From assembly GCA_905221605.1 (NCBI GenBank), contig CAJNDS010002071.1:460001-524000 (forward strand): a DNA stretch of 64,000 bases, in the 5' to 3' direction. Origin of the DNA: Symbiodinium natans (lineage: Eukaryota; Sar; Dinophyceae; Suessiales; Symbiodiniaceae). Both the position numbers and the translations under genes were made by a program. Position 1 is the stretch's first letter. Each line of letters begins with the position of its first letter. The notes beneath the pieces are model-generated. The model was given only the letters and a program-made list of their open reading frames with translations, was not told the origin of the DNA and made no database searches. Of the stretch, positions 10,757-22,300 are shown in pieces.

Positions 10757-12826
10757 ATGTCGCGCATGATTTTCGGGAAGCCGAGTAGCATCCTGCTCAG
10801 CAGCTTGCTGTGGTCTTTTGGGGAGGCCTGCACCATCATTGCCGTTGGCAAGGATGCAAGCGCCACCGGCTATCCCATGGTCTCTCACAGTGACGACAGT
10901 GGCCCAAGCACCACGGACGTGCGCCTTGTGCGGGTGCCGAGGAAGCAGTGGCCAAAAGGCTCCGTGCGGAAGCTCTACGAGTGGCGCATCCCCTACCCGC
11001 GCCTCGTGAGTTCTCACATGGCGCCCGCGTACCATCCGCTGGAGGGTCAGGAGGAGTTCGAAGTCATTGGTGAGATCCCGCAGGTGGAAGAAACATGGGG
11101 CTACTGGGACACGGAATATGGCATGCAGAACGAGTGGGGCCTCTCCATCGGCGAGAGCACGGCCACGGCCATGACGGTAGGCTGGGCGGCGGCCAAGGAC
11201 AAGCCCTGGGGCAAGAACCGCGTGGGCATCGAAGACCTTACGAAGTTGGCCATGGAGCGCTGCAAGACAGCCAGGTGCGCGGTGCAGATGATGGGCGACA
11301 TCGCCGTGGAGCAGGGGTTCTACAGCGCTGACTCGGGGAGTCCCGAGGCCCCAGCCTATGGAGGTAGCTCGGAGGCCCTCGTCCTCGTAGACGCGGATCC
11401 AGGGGAGATGTGGGTCTTCAACGTGCTCACGGGCAAGCAGAATGCCTCGGCCATCTGGGCTGCGCAGCGCCTACCCAGCGACCATGTGGCGGCGGTGGGA
11501 AATTCCTTCACCATCCGCAGCCTGGACCTGAACGATCCGGAGAACAACCTCTTCAGCCCAAAGGTGACGGAGATGGCAGAGGAGATGGGGTGGTGGAGCC
11601 CGAAAGAAGCAAAGTTCGAGGGCGACTTCGACTTCTTCGGTGCCTATGGCTACCAGCCCTACGAGTATAACACGGCCGCAGGGCAGTTGCAGTTCACCAA
11701 GAACCTGAACAGCTTCTATAGCGGCCGCCGCATGTGGCGTGTCTTTAGCCTGCTCAGCCCAGAGGAGGGGGGCAAGTTGGACCCTGAGCTCGGAAACCTG
11801 CCCAAGACCAAGAACCCCTACCCGCCCTCGGTGAGGGCTCCCAAGCATTCGGTGACGCGCCGCATGGTCATGGACGCGCTGCGGGACCACTACGAGGGCA
11901 CCCCCTACGACCTCACCAAAGGCATGGCGGCAGGTCCCCACGGGACGCCCAACCGCGGACCCGTTCACGGCCTGGCAGGTCAGTGGGAACGTGCCATCTC
12001 CATGTACCGCACCAGCTACTCCTACGTCCTGGAACCTCGCCCCCATCGCCGCAGCCTCACCTGGTTCGGCTACGACGCAGCGCACGGCACCGTGTGGCTG
12101 CCCTTCTACGGAGCCTCAGAAATCCCAGCACCGGAGATGTACAGCGCCCACGGCCTGAACATGTCCACCTTCAACACCCAGGCAGCTTGGTGGGCCTTCA
12201 ACCTCATCAACCAGTACTCTGACCTGAACTTCCAGCTCATCAACGCGGAGGTTCGGGCTCGGGCGTTGGAGATGGATCACGAGGCAACCGCAGCTCTGGA
12301 GGAGTGGCTTGCTTCGCCCCAATAAAATGAGCTTTACACTTTGGTTTTTTCCTATTTAGAAGGAGTAGTCAAGTTTGACTCTGACTATTTTTAATTGGCT
12401 CTGGGTGAAGCAAGGTGGGAATCTTCGTGCCCGGAGGGTGAGTTATGTGAGTTGGCCGAGCGCGCCAACGCCTTCGCCGTGCAGAAGGTGCAGCAGTGGT
12501 GGCAGCTGGCTTGGCAGCTCATTGCGAAGTACGGCCGCTTGGTGACCACCTACAACGAATCCGACAAGGGGGTGGATGCAGAAGGCCAGAAGTATCCCCT
12601 CTGGTGGCTGAGAAGCCCAGACGTTGGCTTCACCTTGTGGACACCCACCGGGCCCTTCCATGGCCTTCCCTATGGCAGTCGCGTGAGTACGGGCCTGGAC
12701 ACCCAATGGATCTCATGCCTTGGCGTTTTGATGCTTGGTGCAATCACCTATGTTTTGGGCCTGCAACACGGCCGCCGCATGGAGTGCAAGGTCACCCATG
12801 GGAATTATGTGTCCATTGAGCCATAG
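10757..12826 (+). CDS. Peptidase family C69 (dipeptidase-like), tandem copy 3
   Basis: Exons 10757-12303 and 12415-12826 give 652 residues. Exon 1 is almost the same as copy 2 (Cys25 nucleophile, same leader), with few changes such as TEMAEEM. Exon 2 encodes the same helical region and a membrane segment (WISCLGVLMLGAITYVLGL), then a short tail ending VSIEP. The stop at 12824-12826 comes about 65 residues before those of copies 1 and 2. This shorter ending may be ancestral, since a diverged second tail copy right after it ends the same way (VSAEP). The intron interior is more diverged than between copies 1 and 2, so copy 3 separated first or escaped conversion. Confidence 0.85.
12308..12414 (+). 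mobile_element. Introner-type intron in C69 copy 3
   Basis: 107 bp with the same CTTGCTTC / GAAGCAAG ends and GTGG duplication (12304-12307, 12415-12418) as copies 1 and 2. The interior is strongly diverged while the exons are nearly identical. The conserved ends against a free interior show what is constrained. Confidence 0.8.
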
Positions 12827-12999
12827 GGGGCAGGGCTAGGGCCCGAGTCTCTAGCGCCGAGAAGTTGGCGTTGTGCTGATTTTGGGTGTAATCACCTCTG
12901 TTTTGGGCCTGCAACATGGCCGCCGCATGGAGTGCAAGGACACCCGTGTGAATTCTGTTTCCGCTGAGCCATAGGGGCAGGGCTAGGGCCCGAGTCTCT
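12719..12999 (+). repeat. Tandem duplication of C69 membrane-tail segment
   Basis: Two adjacent units of about 144 bp. Each encodes a hydrophobic segment, LGLQHGRRMECK, a short tail and stop, followed by GGGCAGGGCTAGGGCCCGAG. Unit 1 is used by the copy 3 reading frame; unit 2 follows its stop. Copies 1 and 2 carry the same second unit further downstream. Confidence 0.75.
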
Positions 13000-13880
13000 A
13001 GAGAAGGTGGCGAGGCATCCAGGGAAACAGAGAAGCAGATGCCCCACTCCCCCACGTCCGCACCCCCATCAACCTCAGACCGAAGTTCCCCTCTTCCGAG
13101 CATAAGCCCGTGTAACAAGAATGCCATGAATGTTTTTTTTTGACACGGCTGTGGCATGCTTTTGATTCGCCATGTCGCGCATGAGGGCTTCGATTCAGAG
13201 ATGGCGATCTCCTTTCGATGTTGCTGCTCTTCTCCCTCCCCCTCCCACCTAAAGCCAAGCACCCTCAGCCCTTAAACCCATCGGCGCCCTGACAGGCTGG
13301 TCGCTGGCTAGCAGAGCTGCGCCGATCCTCGACTCGGGAAGTGTCGCGAAGCTCATACAAGCTTTGATGGTTTGGGGTTTCGGTTTTGGGGGGTTCACAG
13401 CATGTAGGCTTTGGGGATTTAAGTTAGATGCTTTAGGTTGGTCGTGTGTAATGAGGGCTTGTAGGATGTGCCAGAGGGGTGTTCGGATTTTAGCCGTTCA
13501 CGGCTTCACGGCTGTAGGACTTAGGGAACTATTTAGGGGTTTAGGATCAGGTTTCTTGGGCACGGGTGAAATCCAAAATATTCCCAGCAGTTCCAAAGCA
13601 ATCAAAAAAACAGAAACAATCAACAAAACATCCAAAAAGTAAGAAAGAAGCATCCAACAACATCCAAGACATTGCCCAACACATCCCAACAAAACCTCCA
13701 AACACAACAACATATTCCAAGAAATCCCCAAAACCCAAAAACGTGCTCTCTTGTGTTCGAGTTTGTGTCTGTGCGTGGGTGCATTGACAACAAGGATTCG
13801 GCATCCACATAATAATCCTTGGGAATGTTTGCAGATCTGTTGGAAGACGTGGAATGTCCTGGCAGGTTGCATGAGCCGGA
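13000..13880. other. End of C69 unit and A/C-rich spacer
   Basis: 13000-13500 repeats the flank seen after copies 1 and 2 (including the ATGTCGCGCATGAGGG fragment and GGTTCACAGC). 13565-13745 is an A- and C-rich stretch with recurring CAACA and CCAAAA words. Open frames here on both strands have low-complexity composition and no recognisable domain. Confidence 0.5.
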
Positions 13881-13885
13881 CAGAA

Positions 13886-14040
13886 ACCCTAAACCCTAAA
13901 CCCTAATTAACCCTAAACCCTAAACCCTAAACCCTAAACCCTAAACCCTAAACCCTAAACCCTAAACCCTAAACCCTAAACCCTAAACCCTAAACCCTAA
14001 ACCCTAAACCCTAAACCCTAAACCCTAAACCCTAACCCTA
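13886..14040. repeat. Long CCCTAAA array
   Basis: About 22 almost perfect CCCTAAA units, one of the longest in the window. It is followed within 100 bp by mixed TTTAGGG/TTTGGGG repeats in the opposite orientation (14126-14226). Confidence 0.95.
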
Positions 14041-16587
14041 AAGAGACCTGCGGGCTCCTTCATGCGAGGTTTCTTCCGCTGTCCTCAAATCAGCTCGCAA
14101 AGACTTGGCCGAAGCAGAGGACTTTCGGTTTGGGGTTTAGGGTTTGGGGTTTGGGGTTTAGGGTTTAGGGTTTACGGTTTGGGGTTTGGTGTTTGGGGTT
14201 TAGGGTTTGGGGTTTAGGGTTTAGGGCAGAGTGAGCAGCTGGGGGCAGGTTTTTCTGACGACAAGCTCTTATCACTAGACTCTAAACCCCAACCCGAAGC
14301 CCTACTATAAGGCTCTGTCGGTCTTTTCCCGTGCTCGTCTCCAGTCTCAGCGAGAGATCTATAGGTGTTCGAAGCATTTTTAATTTGAGAAGATCTATGT
14401 TCTGGGTGTAGGGTGCAGGAAAACCTAAACCCTAAACCCTAAACCCTAAACCCTAAACCCTAAACCCTAAACCCTAAACCCTAAGGGTAGGATTTAGCGG
14501 AGTAGAGCTTAGGGCTGGAAGGTCTGTTTTGGGAATTAGGGTTCAGGGCCTCGGTTCCCTTCACTTTCTGGGTGCTTTCGAGGTTTAGGGTTTAGGGTTT
14601 GGGGTTTAGGATTTAGGGTTCAGGGTTTAGGGTTTAGGGTTTAGGGTTTAGGGTTTGGGGATTTGGGGTTTAGGGTTTGGGATTTGGGGTTTAGGGTTTA
14701 GGGGTCAGGGCGTGTGTTAAGGCGCTTGGGGTCTACCGCTCGGGTTTGTGGTTTCCGGGATGAAACAGTAGTGGAGTGGATCCTCCACATAGGCCATGTG
14801 TTTAGGGTTTAGGGTTTGGGGTTTAGGGTTTAGAATTTCACGCTTTAATGCCTATATTCACTCGCTCACTCGCCCTTACGCACCCTTGGGTTTACCATTC
14901 CTTGGCGGGGGTTTGGCGGCTTTGCGGGGTATAGATGGCAAGTTGATCAAAAGACCTTCAGCCCAAACCCTGAACCCTAAGCCCATTGTGGTATGCAGGC
15001 TTCTGAGAAAAAGGCACCCTGACACTCCTTAGGGTTTAGGGTTTAGGGTTTAGGGTTTAGGGTTAAGGGTTAAGGGTTTAGGGTTTAGGGTTTAGGATCA
15101 AGGGTTTAGGGTTTAGGGTCCTTGCAGGAGCTTTGCGAGTGGCTCGAGCAGAATGCAAGCCAGAATGCAGGCCAGTGATGTCGGTTTAGGGCTTTCGGTG
15201 TCATGTTATGTCGGGTTCTGTGGTTATGGCCCGAGGTGTCAGGCAGCAGCACAATTTGCATTTTTTTTTTGCGTGTTGTGCTTTGGGATGTTCCCACTTA
15301 TGCTAACAAGTAAGGACTGTTAGTATAGGGGGGACCATCCCAACCCCTAAACCCTAAATCCTAAATCCTTGATCCTAAACCCTAAATCCTAAACCCTAAA
15401 CCCTAAACCCTAAACCCTAAACCCTAAACCCAAAACCCTAAACCCTAAACCCAAGTTACGCTGCTAAGGAACCCAACCCAGGCTAAGCAGCTCCGGCCTT
15501 GAGCTGTGGATTTTTGGGGTAAATTCCCCGAACCTCATAATTCAGTGACCTACTGGATCTTGAGGCCCTGGGTGCTACTTCCGCAGCAGGGTTTAGGCTT
15601 TAGGGTTTAGGGTTTAGGGCTAGGGTTTAGGGTTGAGGGTTTAGTTCCTGCTTGGGAGAACGTCTAAGGGCTTGTGGGGTTCAGGGAGGAGCCTCGCACG
15701 CGGGATGTGCCCGAGTCTTGAGCTCAACTGATCAGGCCCCTGCTTTTTGACATTCTGAAAAGAAACGGCTCCGCTCTTCGTCCCCCTACTTCTTAGTAGG
15801 GAATTAGGTACCTATAATATCCCCGGAAGATAGGGCTTCGGAGTTTGCAGTTGAGGATTCGCAGGGGTCTGAGTGGGGCCAGGGGAGCGTCCCTGTGGTT
15901 TTCGAGTTTAGGTTTAGGTTTACATGCTGTAGGCCCCAAGTGGTTGAGGATCAGTAGGGCGGGTTTCGCAGAACAAGCCTCGGCGTTAATCCCTAAACCC
16001 TTAAACCCTAAACCCTAAACCCTAAACCCTAGACCCTAGACCCTAGACCCTAGACCCTAAACCCTAAACCCTAAACCCTAAACGCCCCAAAGCCTAGGGA
16101 CCAAGCTCCTTCGGGCCAAAATCCTGGTCGCCAATGACGACGACTTCGCGGGCGCACGGGGGCACAGGAACTGGTAGTAGAGATGTGGCCACTTACCCTA
16201 AACCCTAAACCCTAAACCCTCAACCCTAAACCCTAAACCCTAAACTCTAAACCCTGAATGGGGTTTGGAGATGCTTCCTTGCTCCGGTCTATGGGCTCTG
16301 GCAGCCTCAGATTATGCTCTTTCCACGTGACTGAACGCTAAACCCGCAACTCTGAACCCCAAACCCTAAACCCTAAACCCTAAACCTTAGACCCTAAACC
16401 CTAAACCCTAAACCCTAAACCCTAAACCCTAAACCCTAAACCCTAAACCCTAAACCCTAAACCCTAAACCCTAAACCCTAAACCCTAAACCCTAAACCTA
16501 AGGATTTTGATCAAGAACATAAATACATAAATATATGCAGTACAATAGAGACGCTATCTATCTACTATCTATCGATCTATCTATATC

Positions 16588-16618
<31 letters not shown>

Positions 16619-16801
16619 TTATATCTTCTATAGATCTATCTATTTATCTATAAATATATATATATATATGTATATGTATCATGCATAGCTTAGGAAAGCC
16701 GAAATTGCGCAATGCATCGTACTAGTCCAATCCACTCCTGACGCGCAGGTTTTGGCTCCGGAAACTAGCAGCCCCGGTGCTCTCTTCCCAACAACTTTAA
16801 A
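14041..16801. other. Repeat-rich spacer before the Nod19-like gene
   Basis: Short unique stretches between telomere-type arrays (14126-14226, 14426-14482, 14582-14705, 15030-15118, 15345-15450, 15990-16085, 16196-16255, 16358-16500). 16543-16690 is a TCTA/TATA microsatellite. No gene recognised. The last 110 bp before 16802 is unique and contains CGCAG near 16750, a possible leader trans-splice site. Confidence 0.6.
15286..15340. mobile_element. Family B element, compact copy
   Basis: GGATGTTCCCACTTATGCTAAC at the left and ACTGTTAGTATAGGGGGG at the right form a 55 bp near-palindrome. It keeps both ends of the family seen at 29-122 but has almost no loop. Confidence 0.6.
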
Positions 16802-19351
16802 ATGCGCCTGGCTGCTTTAGTTACCTTCTCAGCTGCATGGCGCCTGGGAGCGTCAGTGGGCTCTGGAAACATGAACGGAAAGCGCCTGAGCTGACGAAAG
16901 GCTGTAGCAGGAGGGTTATAGGGGTTTCGGGCTCTAGGGTTCTTGAGGGTTTAGGAGCCGCAGAATCACAGGCGCATTCTTGGCCGCCGCCTTCTTGAAA
17001 CCCTAAACCCTATAAACCCTAAACCCTAACCCCAAACCCCAAACAGGTACAGCGTGGCCAGCGGTGCCCGCCAAGACGTGGGGTTTAACGACGACTATGC
17101 CTCGAAGGGCCACGAGTACTTCGATGTCTGGGCCCCCGAGATCGCCACGCACTACGGAAGCCCGGGCGGCGACGGCTTCCCTGTGTCCCTGAACCCTAAA
17201 CCCTAAACCCTAAACCTTAAACCCTAAACCCTAAACCCCAAACCCTAAACCCCAATCCCCAAACCCTAAACCCTGTCCCTTGTTATTTCGGGCGTCTGGC
17301 CGAACCCTGAAGCCCCAAGCCCCCCCGTACTAAAACCCTAAACCCTGAAACCCTGAAACCCGAAACCCTAAACCCCAAACCCCAAACCGTAACCCTATTG
17401 CCCAGGAGAGGTCTTCTGGACGGATCAGGGGAACCAGCCGCTACCCCAGGAGATCGTGCAGCGCTTCAAAGGCAAAGTCATGGCCATCACCGGCTACGAG
17501 ATGGACCAGGCACCTGGAAGTGTGTAGAGTTCTGCTAAAAGCATTGGGTTTAGGGTTTAGGGTTTAGGCTTTAGGGTTTAGGGTTTAGGGTTCGATTCAT
17601 GGACTGGCTCTTTTGGGGGGTTTGTTGGGCATAGGGGCTGTAGATTAGAGCCCTTACATGTAGTTAAGTGTTTGGGGTTGAAGACCTTAGGGGATTTTGG
17701 GCTGATTCAGTAGGCTTTAGAGGCCTTGGGGCCCTTGGGGTTTTGGGTTTCTTGCTTAGGGTTTAGGGTTTAGGGTTTAGGGTTTAGGGTTTAGGGTTTC
17801 GGGTTTCGGGTTTCGGGTTTAGGGTTGGGGCTTGGGAGCCCGCAGCTTGTGGGTTTCCAGTTGTGGGCTTCGGGGCTTAACATGTGGGATGTCACCCCGC
17901 TGCAATGTATGGTCGTGTGCAGGAAAAGGCAATTGATCAATATACTACATATTCCCCTATGTCTGTATGGTTTACGTAAAGGAGCTAAGACTCTAAGGAG
18001 CTAAGATTCTTAGCTCCTTTACGTAAACCATACAGACATAGGGGAATATGTAGTATATGCATCTGTTTTTGCGTATGTGCATGCACATACTTTATTTGCA
18101 GATGTACATTTATATGTATATGTATGTGTATACGTATATGTATATGTATGTGTTTGTGTTTGGGTTTGTGTATGTGTATATATATATACCATATATGTGC
18201 AAGTTTTCCAAAGGTAGGTCGCGTGCCTTTCCCCCCCCCCCCCCCCCCCCCAGCTCCCCAAACCTTTGCCCCTAAACCCCCCAAACCCTGAACTGCAGAC
18301 CCTACAATTCTATGCTGCAAGAACCTCATGATTTGATCAACGTCACAGCAAGAACCATTCCAAATCCCAAGCCTCTTTCTATGAAGTCCCGGGAACTACT
18401 GTCCCTAAACCCTAAACCCTGAGCCCTAAACCCTAAACCCTAAACCCCAAACTCTTTCAGCTTCCAGGTCATGGTGGAGCCGGTCGGACAGCCAGGCGTT
18501 CATCCTGAGAAGGATGTCTCCGTGCCCATCAACTGGGCCTACAACCACCACTACATGGCATCTCTGCCATAAATGGAGGTTTTACGAACATAGGGGACCC
18601 CCAATATAGATCCCCACATAGCAGGATTCCCTAAACAATAAGGACCCCAACGAGGTACCCCTAGTCCCTAATACCTAATCCCTGATCCCTAATCCCAAAC
18701 CCTAAACCCCAAACCCTCAACCCCAAACCCTAAACCCTAAACCCTAAACCCTAAACCATGAGGTACCCCCCCCAAAATGGCCCCCAGGGAGAGTTTTCAT
18801 GTCGCAAAGCGCGAGCGATCCCAAGGGGAGCTTCATAAACCCTAAAGACCCTAAAGACCCAAAAGGCCCTAAAGGCCCTAAAGGCCCAATATGCCCTAAA
18901 ACACCCCAAAACCTTAAACAAAAAGCACCTTAAAGCCCAAAAACCAAATACAAAAACCTGAAAACACTCAAAACCTACGAAACACCCACAACCAAAAACA
19001 AGCAAACCCTTAAAACCAAAAAAGGACCTACGACCCAAACAATCCTAAACACCCGCCCTGACCCTAACAACCCCAAAAGCCCTAACAAACAAAAAAACCT
19101 AAAACCCTCAACGCCCAAATCCGAAAGCCAGAGTTGTACATGGGCCATTACACCCTATAACCCCCTTAAGAAGGCCCCTTATAGGGTTGGTTAGGGAACA
19201 CCCTAAACCCTAAACCCTAAACCCTAAACCCTAAACCCTAAACCCTAAACCCTAAACCCTAAACCCTAAACCCTAAACCCTAAGAGCCCATGCTGGCAGG
19301 CCTTCATGACGGGCACCCACTCCGAGTTGAGGAGGGTCGCCGCGGCCCCCG
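16802..19351 (+). CDS. Nod19-like gene, exons 1-5 (N-terminus)
   Basis: Exon 1 encodes [13 protein letters not shown] and a short small-residue stretch, a typical secretory signal. Exon 2 (17047) encodes [20 protein letters not shown]. Exon 3 (17406) encodes [13 protein letters not shown]. Exon 4 (18468) encodes [10 protein letters not shown] and [10 protein letters not shown]. Exon 5 (19300) encodes [18 protein letters not shown]. Exon 2 ends at a GA donor, exons 3 and 4 at GC donors, exon 5 at a GA donor. With these, every codon is restored across the junctions. These pieces are supported by conserved-looking sequence, correct phase and an AG before each exon. Expression was not tested. Confidence 0.65.
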
Positions 19352-22300
19352 GATCTTTGGCTTTAGGGATTTAGGGGTTTAGGGTTTGGGGTTTAGGGTT
19401 CAGGGTTTAGGGTTTGGGTTTTAGGGTTTAGGGTTTAGGGGTTTAGGGGTTTAGGGGTTTAGGGGTTTAGGGTGTTTAGGGTGTTTAGGGTGTTTAGGGG
19501 TGTTTAGGGTGTTTAGGGGTGTTAGGGGTTTAGGGGTTTAGGGTGTTTAGGGGTTGAGTGGGTTTAGGGGGTTTAGGGGGTTTAGGGGGTTTAGTGGGTT
19601 TAGGGGTTTAGTGGGTTTAGTGGGTTAGGGGTTGAGGGGGTTTAGGGCTTTAGGGGTTTGGGGTGTTTAGGGGTTTAGGGGTTTAGGGGGTTTAGTGGGT
19701 TTAGGGGTTTAGGGGGGTTTAGGGGTTTAGAGGTTTAGGGGTTTAGGGGTTTAGGGGTTTAGGGGTTTAGGGTGTTTAGGGTGTTTAGGGGTGTAGGGGT
19801 TTTGGGGGTTTAGTGGGTTTAGGGTGGTTAAGGGTTCAAGAGTTCGTCGTGGCTTAGACAGGTTTGGCGGTTTAGGAGTTTAAGGAGTTTTGAGCTCTGG
19901 GGGGCTGGGGTTGAGGAGTTCACAGGGTATTGAGGAGGCCTTTGCGCTGAGGAGTTTCATGAGTTATGGGCTTAGGCTTGAGCAGTTCAGGGAATGGCAC
20001 ACTTAGGGTGAGGAGTCTGGTTTTTTTCTTTTGGAGTTTCTGGTTTAGCCCTCAGCTTATAACCCTAAACCCTAAACCCTAAACCCTAAACCCTAAACCC
20101 TAAACCCTAAACCCTAAACCCTAAACCCTAAACCTCAAGGAGACCCTATGGCTCATGGGGCGAACAGCAAGCTGATGGCAGTGGACCGGCCCACTGCGGC
20201 CTTGCGCCAGGACACGTCGATCCCGACCTCCCAGTTCTTCTCCGAGGGGAGGCTTTGGTGAAGTTTAGGGTTTAGGGTTTAGGGTTTAGGGTTTAGGGTT
20301 TAGGGTTTAGGGCTCCAGGGGAGCCTACTGTAAATCACTATCATCATCCCCTCATAGTCCCGTTTCTTATAGCCTCTAGACAAGCTAGCCGTTCTCATTA
20401 TTTGGTGAGGCTGCTATTTTGTTTTGCTTGTTGGTTATCGATTTCGGGTTAGGGTTTAGGGTTTTCAGGGTTCAGGACGGTTTCTTGGTCGGCGTAGGGG
20501 TCTACAGGTTTAGGGGTGGAGGAAAAACTACAACCCTCAACCCTAAACCCTCATAACCTTGTAACCCTGTAACCCTAGGTAACCCTTTAACCCTAGGAAT
20601 GGGGGCGAGTCCCGAAAATCCTTCCATGGCTACCCTGACGGCTATGCTCAGCTGATCGAGTCGCCAGACCTCTGGCACATCACTCCGATGCAGGTGGGCT
20701 TCAGGGTTTAGGGTTTAGGGCTTAGGGTTTAGGGTTTAGGGTTTAGGATTCAGGGTTTAGGGCTTAGGGCTTAGGGCTTAAGGGTTAGGTTTTGTTTTGC
20801 TTCCGGTGGGAATCCCCGGTCTTCTGAGCCGAGGCCCTCGTCTTTCGTCTACATGGGTTTAGGGTTTAGGGTTTAGCGTGTAGGGTTTAGGGTTTAGGGT
20901 TTAGGGTTTTCGGGTCCTAATAAGCCAGCATCCCCCTGAGATCGACACGCGCAATCGCGACTGCGGCGCCACGCCCGCCAGCATCACGAACTGCACCAAG
21001 CTACTTGGGTATTTCCCACAATTAGGGGAGTTTAGGGTTAGGGTTTATAGGGTATAGGGTATAGGGTTTAGGGTTTAGGGTTGTGGGGTATTTCCCACAA
21101 TTAGGGGGGTACCCTGTTTAGGAGTCCCTTTATAAGGGATTCTATTCTTTTTTGTGGATAAGAAGGGGTCCTGCCAAATTTCGGAAATGCCCACTTCGAA
21201 GTTCTGAGATTTAGGGCCTTGGGGTTCTTGAACAACCCGAAACCCTTCCCCCCAAACCCTACACCCTAACCCTGAACCCTAAACCCTGCACCCTACACCC
21301 TAAACCCTAAATGAATCATCACTTCTATCCCAAGAGCCCTAAACCCTAGAAAGGCCCAAGCTAAGATCTCGAGCTGCGGATGGGATTTGCGCCCCCGAGG
21401 TTTGTACCTGGCCCTGAGCCGAAGCAGGCCAGGTATGGATTGGGAGTTCCCAAGGACACAAACTACAGCGGCATCCTGGAATGCCCATGCAACTCTCGTT
21501 GCTATGTCGGCCTTGGGTTGTTTTTGTTCATTTTCGCTTACATTGGGTTGAGGGTTTGGGGTTTAGGGTTTAGGGTTTAGGGCTTAAGCACATCTAGGAG
21601 TAGTTTCAGAGCGTTTTTAAGAGCCAAACCTAGGTTATGGTGGAGATCCCATGTTCTATCCGGAGGCGCGGACAAAGATCACCAGAAACTTAAACCCCTA
21701 ATCCTCCGCAGCTAAAAGCCCACCCAAAAAACCCTTAAGCCTTAAACTCCAAACCCTAAGCCCCCAAACCCCCAAACCCCTAAACCCCTAAACCCCTAAA
21801 CCTCTAAACCCCTAAACCCCTAAACCCCTAAACCTCTAAACCCCTAAACCCCTTAACCCCTAAACCGCTTAACCCCTTAAACCCCTAAACCCCTAACCCC
21901 CCCACGCCCCCCCCCCCCCACCCCCCCCCCCAAAAAAAAAAAAAAACTAAACCCTGAACCCTAAACCCTAAACCCTGAACCCTATACAATATCCCAAGTC
22001 CCTAGGCGCAGACAAAGATCATCGGGCACAAGTACACCATCCTCGGCTCTGGAGCTTCTACGGCCTCCTTCGGAAATATGTTTGTTAAGGTCTAATTCGG
22101 GTTTAGGGTTTAGGGTTTAGGGTTTAGGGTTTAGGGTTTAGGGTTTAGGGTTTAGGGTTTAGGGTTTAGGGTTTAGGGTTTAGGGTTTAGGGTTTAGGGT
22201 TTAGGGTTTAGGGTTCAGGGTTTAGGGTTTAGGGTTTAGGGCAGTTTAGGGCTACTAGGACCCAGAGTAGCCCCTCGTTACCTTCTTTTTGGGGGGCTTT

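Noticed and set aside
13886-14040. CRISPR-like regular repeats
   Set aside because: The unit is a 7 bp telomere heptamer without spacers, and the genome is eukaryotic.
18059-18329. His/Thr/Tyr-rich frames
   Set aside because: Derived from the GTATATG microsatellite and the C21 run.
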